Origin: Callorhinus ursinus
Lineage: Eukaryota; Chordata; Mammalia; Carnivora; Otariidae
Reading direction: 5' to 3'
NCBI RefSeq assembly: GCF_003265705.1
Contig: NW_020313057.1
Span: 8,022,948 to 8,086,947 of the forward strand
Length of the DNA: 64,000 nucleotides
Shown here: positions 46,600 through 58,187 of the stretch, in pieces
Numbering within the stretch: the stretch's first letter is position 1
How the letters are laid out: each line of letters begins with the position of its first letter
Position numbers and translations under genes: made by a program
The notes under the pieces: generated by a model
The model's database searches: none
Seen by the model: only the letters and a program-made list of their open reading frames with translations
Told to the model about the DNA's origin: nothing

Positions 46600-47455
46600 A
46601 ATAATGGCCTCATTGCTTCCACTTGCTTCTCTAGAGTCCATTCTTGATACAGCAGCCAGAGTAAGGGAGCACATCCCACCCATCATTGTTTAAATAAAGT
46701 TTTATTAGAGCACAACACATTCACTCCTTTATGTTTTGTCTATGGCTGCCTGAGTAGTTCCAACAGAGACCACATGGACCACAAAGCCTAAATATTTACT
46801 ATCTGACCCTTTACAGAAAATGTTTTTCAATTCCCGTCCTCAACTGTAAGTCATGATCGAGTTTGTCATGTGTCCCCACGCCCCTCAGAGTCAAAGCTCA
46901 AGTGCTTGCAATAGCCAGTTAGGTCCTACATGAGCTTTTTTGCCTTAAGTCTCTAAGCTCATCTTGGTTGATTTCCCTCTCTGGCTTCATTCCAGTTACA
47001 AAGGCTTTCTTGAACACATCAAGCAAACTCTTGCTGTAGGGACATATTCTTAACCGTTCCTTCTCCAGGAAATGTTTTCCCCTTAAATTACTATAGCTAA
47101 CATCCTTATCTCTTCCATGTGTTTGCTCCAGTGTCACTTCCTGAATGAGGACAAACCTGTACACACAATTTTAAATCTTTCTCCTTCCCCATCTCACCTC
47201 TCAGAGTGCCTGGCCATGCTTGATTTTTTCCTTCATAGCATTTATCCCTTTCTAATATACCATATTATTTTACTTGTTTGTACTTACAAATTTATCTGTT
47301 CCTTATCTATCTCTTCCCACTGAATACAAGGTCCTAGAGGGCAGAATTTTTTTTTTTTTTTTTACTTTTTTTGTGCATCGATATATCCCAACTGTCTTAG
47401 ATAGTGCCTGACACATGGTAGACACCCAATGAAAACATGGAGAATAAATAAGCAT
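46600..47455 (+). mobile_element. L2 LINE 3' end, interrupted by a DNA transposon
   Basis: GAGTCCATTCTTGATACAGC before the insertion, then TTAGGTCCTACATGAGCT, TTGAACACATCAAGCAAACT, TTTATCCCTTTCTAATATAC, AGGTCCTAGAGGGCAGAATT and AGTGCCTGACACATGGTAGA follow L2 to its end. A T21 run at 47348-47368 lies inside. The insertion at 46688-46838 separates the two halves. Confidence 0.85.
46688..46838 (-). mobile_element. Non-autonomous hAT-Charlie-type DNA transposon fragment
   Basis: AAAGTTTTATTAGAGCACAA, ATGTTTTGTCTATGGCTGCC, GAGACCACATGGACCACAAA and TATCTGACCCTTTACAGAAA are phrases of a common mammalian MER-class element of the hAT-Charlie group (subfamily not certain), antisense here. L2 continues on either side. 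Confidence 0.75.
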
Positions 47456-47464
47456 CTGTACACA

Positions 47465-47635
47465 CATGGTAGAAATCAGGACTATTTTCTGATACTGACT
47501 CTGCCATTAACTAATCCTGCCATGTTGAGAAAATAAATAGATATTGTAGGGCACTAGTTTCCTTTAAGTAAAATGAGGAGATTTGAAAAGTTTCTTTCAG
47601 GCACTTAAATTCATTGATTTTCTGATCATCAGTAC
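47465..47635 (+). mobile_element. MIR-class ancient SINE
   Basis: GATACTGACTCTGCCATTAA, CTAGTTTCCTTTAAGTAAAA, TGAGGAGATTTGAAAAG and TTAAATTCATTGATTTTCTG follow the MIR core and the longer 3' version (gactagatgatctctaaggtccc..attctatgattct). Confidence 0.7.
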
Positions 47636-49258
47636 AATACAAATGCACTAAGTGCATTTCTGAACCTCTGGGTGTTTTATAGAGAATATAGTTACAATGA
47701 GACAAAAATTCCAAATGAAGGGATTATTTTAATAAGTGTACAGTGTTATTTCTGGATGTGTAATAACAACCCAAATATTTGCTTCAGTTACATATGTGTG
47801 TTTGGAAACTGATCATTTCAATTGATGAGGAAAAACAAATGTTTATCTGGGGGAAAGGAGGATAGCCAAATATATATTTCCTCAAATATTTCTACAGACT
47901 ACTTGCCACTTACCTTATTTCATTTGCTATGTTTGCCTTTGGTAGGATGATCAGATTTTTTAAATAAAATTTTAAAAATTCTTTGGAAAATACACAGTAT
48001 TCTGTACAAAGTCATTATTCTGTAATTTAGCTTATTCCAAATTACATACTTATTTTAGATCTGAATTGAAAACAACAAAATACAGCCTCTTCATTATGCT
48101 CTAAGCCCATGATTCATTGTTCAAGTTAGTAAACATCTGTTACCCCAAGATTCCTTCATGATGTCAGTGACGACATTGCTATTTTGTTTATTTACTAAGA
48201 TTTTGCTAAGGGCTCAGTATGTGTGAAGCACAGTGTTTTGTTCCAGGTACAAAAAAGTGAGTTTATCTGTTTTCTAAAATATATAGAATATCTCTTGGTG
48301 TAACAGGGAAGTCTGACATGCAGGGAATGCTTTTAGTTTGCTCCTTACTTAGGGGTCTTTATAATATTTTCAAATGATGAATATTATCATTAAACTGGAA
48401 GGGACCATAAGAATAGTGTAGGCATGTTTCTAATTATCTAGACTGAGAGATCCTGGCCAGATATTCAGTACAAATTTTCAAAGGTCATATATTTAATTGG
48501 TGCTGAACAAAGAACTAGAATATAGAACTCCTGTGGTCAGGTCAGTGAAAATCTATCCCATCTCCTTAAGGACCTAGGTATTGAATATAAAATCTATGGA
48601 TAAATAAATCAATATGCGTGTCCTCTCCCAAACTCCATGTGCAAAGAATCATAAATTCCCCCTACAGTAAGCTTTTTTTTATTAGTTATTCTTCACAACT
48701 TTGTTTTCACTCTTCCTTGCAGATTTGGTAAATGTCTGTCCTATAATTCTACTATTTACTTCTGACTTAGAATGTTGAGTTGACTCATAGTCAAAATGTA
48801 AATATGGCTTCAGAAAAGCACATTTTCTATGTAGGTCACAGATTACATTGTGAAAAGGCCATTTAAAAAAGTGATGTTATTAAAAGCATGGCAATGATGA
48901 TAAGCCTCATTGCTTCTGTGATAGAGAGAAATTTGACATGTTTGCTGTTACCAGTATAGACTGACCCGAGTAGGAGCAGCAATGGGCCCTGAATTAGAGA
49001 TTTATGGACATCCCTATCACATTCCATGCTTTAAAAATTCACCTGTGTCACTGCTAGAAACTCATTGCAATCAAAGTAGTTTCTAGTAAACTGTTGGAAG
49101 CAGTTAATTCCCCAGAAGTTTCTGCTAAAAATATCATTTGAATCATGAGTCTCACAATTCTCCTGGCAGAATCTTCTGCTTAACCCCATTCTCCCACCTT
49201 CCTCCCATTTCATAGTTCTGTTACTTTCCCTGGTTCATTTTTCTTCCCATTTAAAATA
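47636..49258. other. No gene; possible MIR at about 48375-48560
   Basis: Unique-looking except for AAACTGGAAGGGACCATAAG and TTTCAAAGGTCATATATTTA, which may be an antisense MIR-class element. A T run lies at about 48673. No supported coding sequence. Confidence 0.4.
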
Positions 49259-49272
49259 CACACACACGTACG

Positions 49273-49311
<39 letters not shown>
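49259..49311. repeat. (CA)n microsatellite with CG/GTACGT interruption
   Basis: CACACACGTACGTGCGCGCA, then about 15 pure CA units. Confidence 0.97.
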
Positions 49312-49315
<4 letters not shown>

Positions 49316-50341
49316 GAACACTATCAAGAAGCTTAAGGCCTAGATACCTAACAATGAATCTCTTAAAAAATCTATAGTTTCCTTCAACTTTATGTGAACA
49401 GTTGTAGAGTGTGATTTTCTACATATTGCTGTCATCTGAACAGAATTCCAAAATACTTGTTTTGAAAAAAAAAAGCCATTTGGCAAAACCCGTTTACTCA
49501 TGAAAAGTAATTGTGGTCAGACATATTTAGCTTATATTACTGGCATTCATCTTGAAGTTCTGTAAATATTTATAGTGAATTTAAATGCATGTAAATACTG
49601 TATACCATTTCAGCAATTTAATGGGATTCATTTATAGGACATGAAAAAAAATGGACTTAGCTGCCACAGTTCAAAGAACTGAAGATATTTTTTCATTTAT
49701 TTCCAAATGTGTATGTTTCAGAATAGTGAAGTCCACATGGAAAGAGAATGTGCGCATGCCTCTATGCAGAATGCACTTTAGATGTGCAGTTTTAGATGTA
49801 GGTATTTGAATGGGATACAAAATTGGGAACTTGGGCTCTGGGTGGAAACAACTTTCTTGTCTTTGGCATTTTAATGAAAAAGAAAAAAGAAGAAGAATAT
49901 TGAGGTTTGGGACCATAATACTTGTCCTATTTTTCACTTAATTTTGCCTGTGTTATGAAAACAGTCCTCAAGATTCTATTCCTACACAGACACAAATCAA
50001 CATACATGTACAAAAATATACACATTCATTCTTGAGTGAATTGTGATAAACTTTTGATCAATTTGAGAAATATTTTAGTTTGCAAATTAATTTAAATTAA
50101 TCAAAAATTGTATTTATAAGAACATATAAGAACATGTAAATATGAGCTTTGCAGGTCTGGTTTTTTCACTGTGTGCTGTTTCTCTCCATATAAACATCAG
50201 AAAGTACACATTTTAGGAAATATTATTTACATAATCAAAAAAATATGTAACACAGCTATCAAAATTGAATAGGTTACCTCATATAGAAACAAGTTAATTA
50301 TAGATGTTTTCTCTTAATATAGGGCTTTTAAACAAAGTGCT
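49312..50341. other. 1 kb with no gene or recognised repeat
   Basis: AT-rich. The minus frame 49671-49937 (88 codons) has no recognisable domain. Confidence 0.4.
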
Positions 50342-50530
50342 TTTATATACAAAATATTGCTAATCCTTACAAGAAAATGTACAATTAGTGTCATTCTACC
50401 CAGGTCATGGATGAGAAAAAGGAGACCTAAATAGTTTAAATAATTTGTTGAAGATCACACATTTCAAATATAGTAATGTAGCTGCTAATTCTGATTTTTA
50501 GGTCTCATGCACGGTCCAATTCAGACCAAC
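50342..50530 (-). mobile_element. MIR, antisense
   Basis: GATGAGAAAAAGGAGACCTA, TTTGTTGAAGATCACACATT and TTTTTAGGTCTCATGCACGG follow antisense MIR (gatgaggaaactgaggc..cttgcccaaggtcacac..cccaggtct). Confidence 0.7.
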
Positions 50531-51034
50531 TACTCGATATTCAAAAGCATTTCAAGAGAAAGATTTGAGGGACTATAAAGGGTAAAAACAAGATGAACTT
50601 TTGCTAGGATGAAGTAGAAAAAGTGTTGTTGAGAAATATCCTGTAAGTCAGGTCTTGTCCTAGTACTGTATCTAAATAAGATGCAGGGTACATAACATCA
50701 AAAGTGCTCCAAATTCATGGGAAAACAAACACATTTACAATTAATAATAATAATGCAATGTGCCAAGTGCTAAATTAACATCATATTTAAAGCACAGACA
50801 TACCAAGAAAGTAGAAATTAATTTGGCGGGTGAAGTTTAGAAGAAATAAGGTGGGATGCTGAGGCTCTAGAATTTTCTGGACAATGCATAAATTTGTAAA
50901 TTAAGGTGGAATCTATAGCCATAGTATTACTATGGTCAGTAAGCTCATCTATTTAAACAAAGTATTCTTAAATAAATTAACCAGGTATACCTTAAGGTAT
51001 AGAAATTAAATTTTAACATCCTGCATCCAGAACC
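50531..51034. other. No gene or repeat recognised
   Basis: AT-rich unique-looking stretch. Confidence 0.4.
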
Positions 51035-51149
51035 TTTTTTTTTTGTAGATAAAGTCAAAACATTTCTTTATTGAAATGAATCTAAATTACCTCTGCAACA
51101 CCTCTAATATTGTTTTTCACATTCAAAAGTTTTATTCTTTGCAAGACTG

Positions 51150-51200
<51 letters not shown>

Positions 51201-51360
51201 TGCAATGAAAAGAACCATAGAATTTCTTTCTAATCTAATCTAAACTTTGTTCCAATACCTACCATTCTCCATTAGCAAATAAATTACTTTCATTTTTAGA
51301 GTAGGTAGTCAGCATATTTATAAGTTACGACCTGAAACTCAATTGAAAATCTTCATATTA
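51035..51360 (-). pseudogene. Candidate 3' UTR of a processed retrocopy, antisense
   Basis: Read on the minus strand, this ends CATTTCAATAAAGAAATGTT, about 20 further bases, then ten A. The canonical AATAAA therefore lies about 25 bases before a genomic A run, the layout of a reverse-transcribed mRNA. A (CA)n run, seen as (TG)n on the plus strand, lies upstream in the putative 3' UTR. I recognise no coding part, found no target duplication and cannot name a parent. It could equally be the end of a real gene or coincidence. Confidence 0.3.
51151..51195. repeat. (TG)n microsatellite
   Basis: About 22 uninterrupted TG units. Confidence 0.98.
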
Positions 51361-52977
51361 AAGTGCTTGGATCCATGTCTGCAAAAGGCAAGGCTAAGTT
51401 TCAGTGGTTTTTCAGCACAGGAGGGGATTCCAGTGGGCACAGTGGGTGGCTGCTAATACTTTCTAACGTGCACAAGATGGGTTCTGCTCTTGTCCATGGC
51501 TCCAGACATCCAAAACACTGCATTTTCTCTGTCAACCCTATTGTGCCAAGTCAGTACTGCAAGCCACTATTTATTTTTAAAAAGTTGATAATGACTAGAG
51601 TCCTGGGGAGTGCTTTCTAGTGATAAATACCCTTGGGAAATGCCATTTCCTTTGTTGCTATTTTTGTCTCTTCGGTATTACATAATAGCAAGCATATTCT
51701 AAGGAAAGGAAATGGCTAGGTGTTTGTAACATATGTCACTCACTGTTTCCATTCCCATCATGGTGTGGATTGTTTAATTTCTTAAACTCTAAGTGCCTAA
51801 TGACTACTGGTTATTTTCTCTTCTCTGCAAATATTACCTGTTCAGTGGCAGTTCATGGAATTCTGCTCATATAATAAACAGTACCATGTGAACCCCCCTC
51901 AGGGTTTTCTGTCTGTCTTGGTTGAACAGATAATTTCTAAGTTACTTTTCCACTTAAGGATAATATGATTTTATATGGATGCCAGGGCTGCCAAATTTGG
52001 GTTTATAAAACTCTTTAATTGTAGTTAGCATTCTATAATAATTCCTTCTAGCGAGGTAGGTCTTTAACTCAATACTCATCCCTTCCCCCACCATCAGAGT
52101 TACTAGTTGAAATACTTACTGTTTGACAGGATACTACATTAATTAATGAACATTACTCTCAGGAAAGAAAGCTTTTAAACAAGACAGAGGGGAAATTAAG
52201 AATAGTAGGACCAAGGAGTTTATATCTAGATTTTTAATGCTGTCTTTGAGTGCACTAGTCTTAGACTTCATCAGCTATGCCATCATATCTCATTTCATAA
52301 CGTACATGTATGCTAAGGGTTGTGAGTAAATAGCTGTTTCAATTTCAATGACTTAGAAAGGCAAAAAAAAGTCTGATTTTAGAAATTTCAAGTTTGCTCC
52401 TTCAGAAAAGGAGAGAGTTCCTTTATGTTGATAATTTCTTTTGACATTGCTACTTTAAATTGTAAATTTCTCCCTACATAAAATTTTCTGCACATGAAAA
52501 ATTCTCATTTTATATCAAACTGTTAAAAAAATGAGGTACTTAATTTGTATTCTTAAGTATAAAATTATACAGTATTATAATTGGACTTTTATTTTGTCTC
52601 TTTAGGTGTGACTAGTTGAGAGGATGATATTTAGGCCACATCTATTCTACTGTAATAAAACAGAAATATACTCTAAAATTTAATGTTGAGAAAACAACAT
52701 TCCCAGAAAAACAGGCTATTCCTAAGTTGAAATTCATTTATTTATCCAAGGTGGTCCACAAAGCTCACCCAAAGACATCTATCTTTTTTGGGACTATAGA
52801 TGTGACAAATAAAATTGGTGAGGATATCAGGATAAGAAAAAGACTATTAAATTTGAACTGAGGTACATAGGAAAATATGTAATATCTAGAATAAGTATAA
52901 TCAATAGAAGCTTTAACCCAGAACTAGCTTGTGGTTTAACAATTAAAATAGGGGTTTGCTTTAAAAAAAAAAATTTG
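51361..52977. other. 1.6 kb with no gene or recognised repeat
   Basis: The plus frame 51363-51620 (85 codons) has no known domain. If the retrocopy candidate to the left is real, part of this stretch may be its upstream sequence. Confidence 0.35.
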
Positions 52978-53127
52978 TGGGGGTGCCTGGGTTGCTCAGT
53001 TGGTTAAGTGTCTGACTCCTGATCTCAGCTCAAGTCTTCATCTCAGGGTTGTGAGTTCAAGCCCCACATTGGGCTCCACGCTTGGCTTGGAGCCTACTTA
53101 AGACAAAACAAAACAAAACAAAATAAA
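52978..53127 (+). mobile_element. CAN-SINE, second type, with (AAAAC)n tail
   Basis: GGGGGTGCCTGGGTTGCTCA head, CTGATCTCAGCTCAAGTCTT, GTGAGTTCAAGCCCCACATT and TTGGAGCCTACTTAAGAC, ending in ACAAAACAAAACAAAACAAA instead of the CT-rich/AATAAA end. Same type as 18572. No clear target duplication. Confidence 0.92.
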
Positions 53128-53942
53128 ACTCTCTGTTTTACTTAGAGATAAAACAAATACACATCTCTCTCAATGAAAATGACTTTCAACAATATTGCCC
53201 ATTTTTGTTTAGACCAGAGGTTCTGCCCTAAGTCACAGGCACATCCTTCCTTTTACTCTTCATCTTCTGGAGATTTCCTCATCACTACTGATAGCCACTG
53301 ACAAAAGATGAAGACTAAATAGAGATGATACTTAAAAACGAATTTAATAAAACTAAGAATGTACTCTTGTTAAAGGAGCTATTTGATAAACAGAGCACAA
53401 CAAATGTTCACTACAGGAAGTAGCTGGAAGAGCTTTTTTAGTTCATTAGCTGATATTGAGTCTAGAAGGATTAATGCAGTCTTTTTTGTATGTCATGTAC
53501 ATTTTTGATTGCTGTGATTAAAACCATGATTAAATGACCTCACACAAAGCAATGGAAGAAAAACAGAGCTGCCCTCTGATTTACATTTCTATTGTTGTTG
53601 AGGTTTCCATGCTTTAAATATGATATGGTTATCTTATAAATATGTTTTAGTTGTCTGAACCATTTTGACCACAACCTTACTAATAATATTGCTAGTATTT
53701 TGAATATTTTATGTTAATATATGCAACAGTGTAATTCTCTTGGCATAAAAGATTTTTATATTAAAAAGTAATTTAGTAGAAAAATGTATAAATTGAGACT
53801 TTTGCAAAGGAAACAAATTGCTTGGTGTTGTAATTTTTAAGAACATTTTGAGATAAGATATCCAAAGAATACTCAGTGAAATAAAAAAAGATTGAAAATA
53901 GTTTTTGGAAAAAATCTTAATTCACTCTACTATATTATAATT
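53128..53942. other. No gene or repeat recognised
   Basis: AT-rich; no notable open frame. Confidence 0.4.
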
Positions 53943-53961
53943 TGAGCTGAAATAAATTTAT

Positions 53962-54487
53962 TTTTTTCATTTTAATTTTTTATTGTTATGTTAATCAGCA
54001 TACATTACATCATTAGTTTTTGATGTAGGGTTCCATGATTCATTGTTTGTGCAAAACACCCAGTGCTCCATGCAGAACGTGCCCTCTTTAATACCCATCA
54101 CCAGGCTAACCCATCCCCCCACCCCCCTCCCCTCTAGAACCCTCAGTTTGGTCCATCGTCTCTCATGGTTCATCTCCCCCTCCGATTTCCCCCCCTTCAT
54201 TCTTCCCCTCCTGCTATCTTCTTTTTTTTTTTCTTAACATATATTGCATTATTTGTTTCAGAGGTACAGATCTGTGATTCAACAGTCTTACACAATTCAC
54301 AGCGCTCACCATAGCACATACCCTCCCCAATGTCTATCACCCAGACACCCCATCCCTCCCGCCCCCCCCACTCCAGCAACCCTCAGTTTGTTCCCTGAGA
54401 TTAAGAATTCCTCATATCAGTGAGGTCATATGATACATGTTTTTGTCTGACTTATTTGACTTATTTCACTATTGACTTATTTCACTC
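53962..54487 (-). mobile_element. Young L1, 5'-truncated, antisense, with 19-base target duplication
   Basis: Young L1 subfamily 3' end in reverse. Perfect 19-base duplication TGAGCTGAAATAAATTTAT at 53943-53961 and 54488-54506. Compared with the other copies it lacks about 10 bases after CCTCAGTTTG. At its 5' junction (54447-54487) the words GACTTATTT and TTTCACT are repeated two to three times. Confidence 0.98.
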
Positions 54488-54506
54488 TGAGCTGAAATAA
54501 ATTTAT

Positions 54507-55337
54507 AAAAACAATGAACTCTGTAACAAATACAAATATCAATAATGTGCAGTATTGGTTTTTATTACATATTTTGAGTTCCACCAAATACATTGCCAGA
54601 TATATGTATGTACACATTAATTAATCTACCTTTTAATATGATTGCTCATATTCTGTGATACTTTTTTCTTAAGGATTTAGGGAAAATAAGATTTAATCCA
54701 TGTTATAGAAACCCTATTTTAATTAAATTCTGCACTTTTTATCTCTGTTCAGAGACAAATATCTAACTTAATAAATTTATGCATTGGCAGTATTTAGTGT
54801 AATTGCAATTGAGGGAAGGGGGCCATAATTAGTTGAATATAATAAAAGTCAGGACACTGAACAATTCTTAAAATTCTAAAAAAATTATTTATTTATTACT
54901 TCAGAATAATTAGTTTGGGATTATGCAGAAGCTACAGTGTATGGCTCAGGAAATGATAATGCTGCTCTAAGGAGAATGGATTATAAGTAAGCAAGAGGTG
55001 AAGGATAAGTGTTAGGAATCCATTTAGAGAAGTCTAGAACTTCTTAGTATTTGGACTTCAGGGTATCTTGGAGTAGGTGGAATTTAGATGGATTTTGGTA
55101 ATATCAATAGAATTTGCTAATTGGAAAGAGAGAAATGGAGGAGGACTCTTCTATTTTTGCTTGGATACATGGGTTGATGACAGCACCTTTTTTCTGGGAA
55201 AGGAAAGTTTGGCAAAAGAGAAAGTTTTGTAGCTGGTGGTGAGAAAAAGCAAGGATTTCATTTTGAATACGCTAAGTTAAACACCTGCTTAATTTTGACA
55301 GGGTACTCTGGAAGCAGAGGCTGAGAAGAGATTCTTA
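54507..55337. other. No gene or repeat recognised
   Basis: AT-rich unique-looking stretch. TTAATAAATTTATGCATTGG and GGGGGCCATAATTAGTTGAA near 54768-54840 look slowly evolving, but this is only an impression. Confidence 0.4.
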
Positions 55338-55354
55338 TGAAAATGCCTTTTTTT

Positions 55355-55479
55355 AAGATTTTGTTTTTTATTTATGGGAGAGCGCAAGGGCCCTCATGAA
55401 TGGGTGGGGAGGGGCAGACAGAGAGAGAGAAGAAGGCTCCCCACTGAGCAGGGAGCCCAACACAGGGCTCAATCCCAGG
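55355..55479 (-). mobile_element. 5'-truncated CAN-SINE with target duplication
   Basis: T tail, AAGATTTTGTTTTTTATTTA, GA-rich part and GAGCAGGGAGCCCAACACAG, stopping after AATCCCAGG, so the tRNA-like head is absent. TGAAAATGCCTTTTTTT (55338-55354) and TGAAAATGCTTTTTT (from 55480) form the duplication. The truncation is therefore original to the insertion. Confidence 0.93.
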
Positions 55480-55494
55480 TGAAAATGCTTTTTT

Positions 55495-55907
55495 AAGGAA
55501 GGATTTTCTAGAGAAACCTCTAAAAACATGAGAAGGATAGGGAGGGGGAAGCAAGTGAGCAAGGATGTGGTTTCAGTTAGAGTTGAGTTTCAGCAGAATC
55601 CTGTGAGGAAATTTGAAGCATGATTTATGCCCCAGAAAAGGTACTGAGGAAAGGATGTCATATCAGTCAGTCATTGACTGCAGGCTGTCCTATGGGAGAT
55701 ACTTAATCTCCAAAGTCTGGTGGCTTCCAGCAGCTGAGATCAATTCCGCAGAGAGTGGTGGAACTTATCTGCCACCAAAGAGCCAACATTCACAACCATC
55801 AGGTTAGGAAGAAAAACCACAGGAAACAAAAAACACCTTTAGGCCTTATGGTTTTATCATTGATCAATAGGTAATGTTTTTTTGTTGTTGTTGTTTGTTT
55901 GTTTGTT
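55495..55907. other. No gene recognised; (TTG)n/(TTTG)n run at the end
   Basis: TTGTTGTTGTTGTTTGTTTG at about 55880-55905. A 64-codon plus frame at 55613-55807 has no recognisable motif. Confidence 0.4.
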
Positions 55908-55962
55908 TTACAAAATTGTGGCATATCCATACAATGAGAGTATTCAGCTCTAAGAAGGAATA
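55908..55962 (+). mobile_element. L1M ORF2 C-terminal scrap
   Basis: ACAAAATTGTGGCATATCCA, then TACAATGAGAGTATTCAGCT, resembles the old L1M segment just before the ORF2 stop. It is out of order with respect to the L1 that starts directly after it. Confidence 0.6.
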
Positions 55963-57748
55963 TATCAAACATTTATGAAAGAAATAATACAAGTTCCACA
56001 TTAAGCCCTAAAAAATTGAAAAGGAAGAAATACTTCCTAACTCATTCAATGTGGCCAACATTACCCTAATATAAAAATAGAAAAAGACATTACACGAAAG
56101 AAATGTACTATCAATGTAACTTATGAAATTTGATGCAATAATTCTAAACAAAATCTTAGCAAATAAAACCCACTAATATATAAAAAGTACAATATATCAT
56201 GCCTAAATCTGGTTTATTCCAGGAATGTGAGATTGGATTAACATTTGAAATTCAAACAATATACTATATTGAAGCTAAAAGGGGAAACCATATGATTGTC
56301 TTAATAGACACAGAAAAAACACTTGGCAAAATCCAACATCCATTCCTGATAAATGCTGTCAGCAAACTAGGAGTAGCAGAGAACTTCTTCAACTTGATAA
56401 AGCATACCTACAGAAGTTTTACAGCTACAGTAAGATGCAGTTTTCATTGATGAAAAAATTGAAAATGACACAAAGAAATAGAAAAACATTCCATGTTCAT
56501 GGATTGAATGAGTAAACATTGTTAAAATGTCTATATTACCCAAAGCAATCTACACATTTAATGCAATCCCTATCAAAATACCATTAGCATTTTTCACAGG
56601 GCTAGAACAAACAATCCTAAAATTTGTATGGAGACACAAAGACCTGAATAGCCAAAGCAATCTTCAAAAAGAAAAGCAAAGCTGGAGACATCACAATTCT
56701 GGACCTCAAGCTATATTACAAAGCTTTGGTGATAAGACAGTATGATACTGGCACAAAAACAGGCACATAGATCAGTGGAACACATTAGAAAACCCAGAAA
56801 TGAACCCATAACTATATGGTCAATTACTCTCCAACAAAATGGGAAAAAATATCTAATGGGAAAAAGACAGTCTCTTCAACAAATGGTGTTGGCAAAACTG
56901 GACAGCAACATGCAAAAGAATGAAACTGGACCACCTTTTTACACCATACACAAAAATAAATTCAAAATGGATGAAAGATCTAAATGTGAGACAGGAAACC
57001 ATCAAAATCTTATAGGAGAACATAGGCAGTAACTTCTTTGGCATTAGCCATAGCAACTTCTTACTAGATATGTCTCCTGAGGCAAGGGAAACAAAAGCAG
57101 AAATAAACTATTGGGACTTCTTCAAAGTAAAAAGCTTCTGCATGGTGAAGGAAACAATCAACAAAACTAAAAGACCACCTATGGAATGGGAGAAAATATT
57201 TGCAAATGACATATCTGATAAAGGATTTCCAAAATATATAAAGAACTTATCAAACTCAACAACCAAAAAACAAATAATCCAGTCAAAAAATGGGCAGAAG
57301 ACATGAATAGACATCTTTCCAAAGAAGACATACAGATGACTAATAGACACATGAAAAGATACTCAACATCACTCATCATCAGGGAAATACAAATCAAAAC
57401 TGCAGTGAGATACCACTTTAAACCAGTCAGAATGGCTAAAATTAACAATTCAGTACACAACAGGTATTGGCGAGGATGCAGAGAAAGGGGAACTAACTCC
57501 CTCACACTATTGGTGGGAATGCAACTGGTGCAGATACTGTGGAAAACAGTATGAAAGTTCTTCAAAAAGTTAAAAATAGAATTGCCCTATTATCCAGCAA
57601 TTGCACTATGAGGTATTTACCCAAAGTATACAGAAACACTAACTTGATGGGATACATGCACCCTGATGTTTATAGCAGCATTATCAACAATAGTCAAATT
57701 ATGGAAAGAAGCCAAATGTCCATTGGCTGATGAATGGATAAAGAGGTG

Positions 57749-57784
<36 letters not shown>

Positions 57785-58169
57785 GAATAATACTCAGCCA
57801 TCAAAATTAAATCTTGCCATTTGCAATGAAATGGACAGAGCTAGAGGACATTATGCTAAGCAAAATAAGAGAAAGACAAATACCATATGATTTTACTCAT
57901 GTGTGGAATTTAAGAAACAAAACAAATGAACATGGGGGAAAAAAGAGAGGAAAACCAAGAAACAGACCCTTAACTATGGAGAACAAACTGATGGTTACTG
58001 GAGGGGAAGACGGTGTGGGGATGCGTTAAACAGGTGATGGGTATTAAGGGGGGCACTTGTGATGAGCACGGGGTGTTGTATGCAAGGGATGAATCACTAA
58101 ATTCTATACTTGAAACTGATATTACACCGTATGTTAACTAACTGGAATTTAAATAAAACCTTAAAAAAA
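55963..58169 (+). mobile_element. L1, 2.2 kb, 5'-truncated, with internal deletion in RT
   Basis: Plus-strand L1 from within the reverse transcriptase to the 3' end. ORF2 fragments in order: CEIGLTFEIQTIYYIEAK..HMIVLIDTEK (56199-56450), [28 protein letters not shown] (56527-56745), then the C-terminal region with [20 protein letters not shown] (57303-57554) and YMHPDVYSSIINNSQIM (57539-57730), a (CA)n at 57751-57782, the 3' UTR with GATGGGTATTAAGGGGGGCA, and an A tail after AATTTAAATAAAACC. Stops and frameshifts throughout. Between about 56445 and 56530 the part of RT that would carry the catalytic Asp-Asp block is missing. The minus frame 57179-57565 is antisense noise. Confidence 0.95.
57751..57782. 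repeat. (CA)n microsatellite in L1
   Basis: About 16 CA units where related L1 copies have a short TATACATAT run. Confidence 0.97.
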
Positions 58170-58187
58170 GGTGCAGTTTTCCACAAA

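Noticed and set aside
53210..53330. AGAGGTTCTGCCCTAAGTCA, resembling the start of MER20/MER5-type transposons
   Set aside because: Similarity is limited to a few bases, with no matching terminal inverted repeat.
57179..57565. 128-codon minus-strand frame
   Set aside because: Exact antisense of L1 ORF2 sequence; long antisense frames there are common artefacts.
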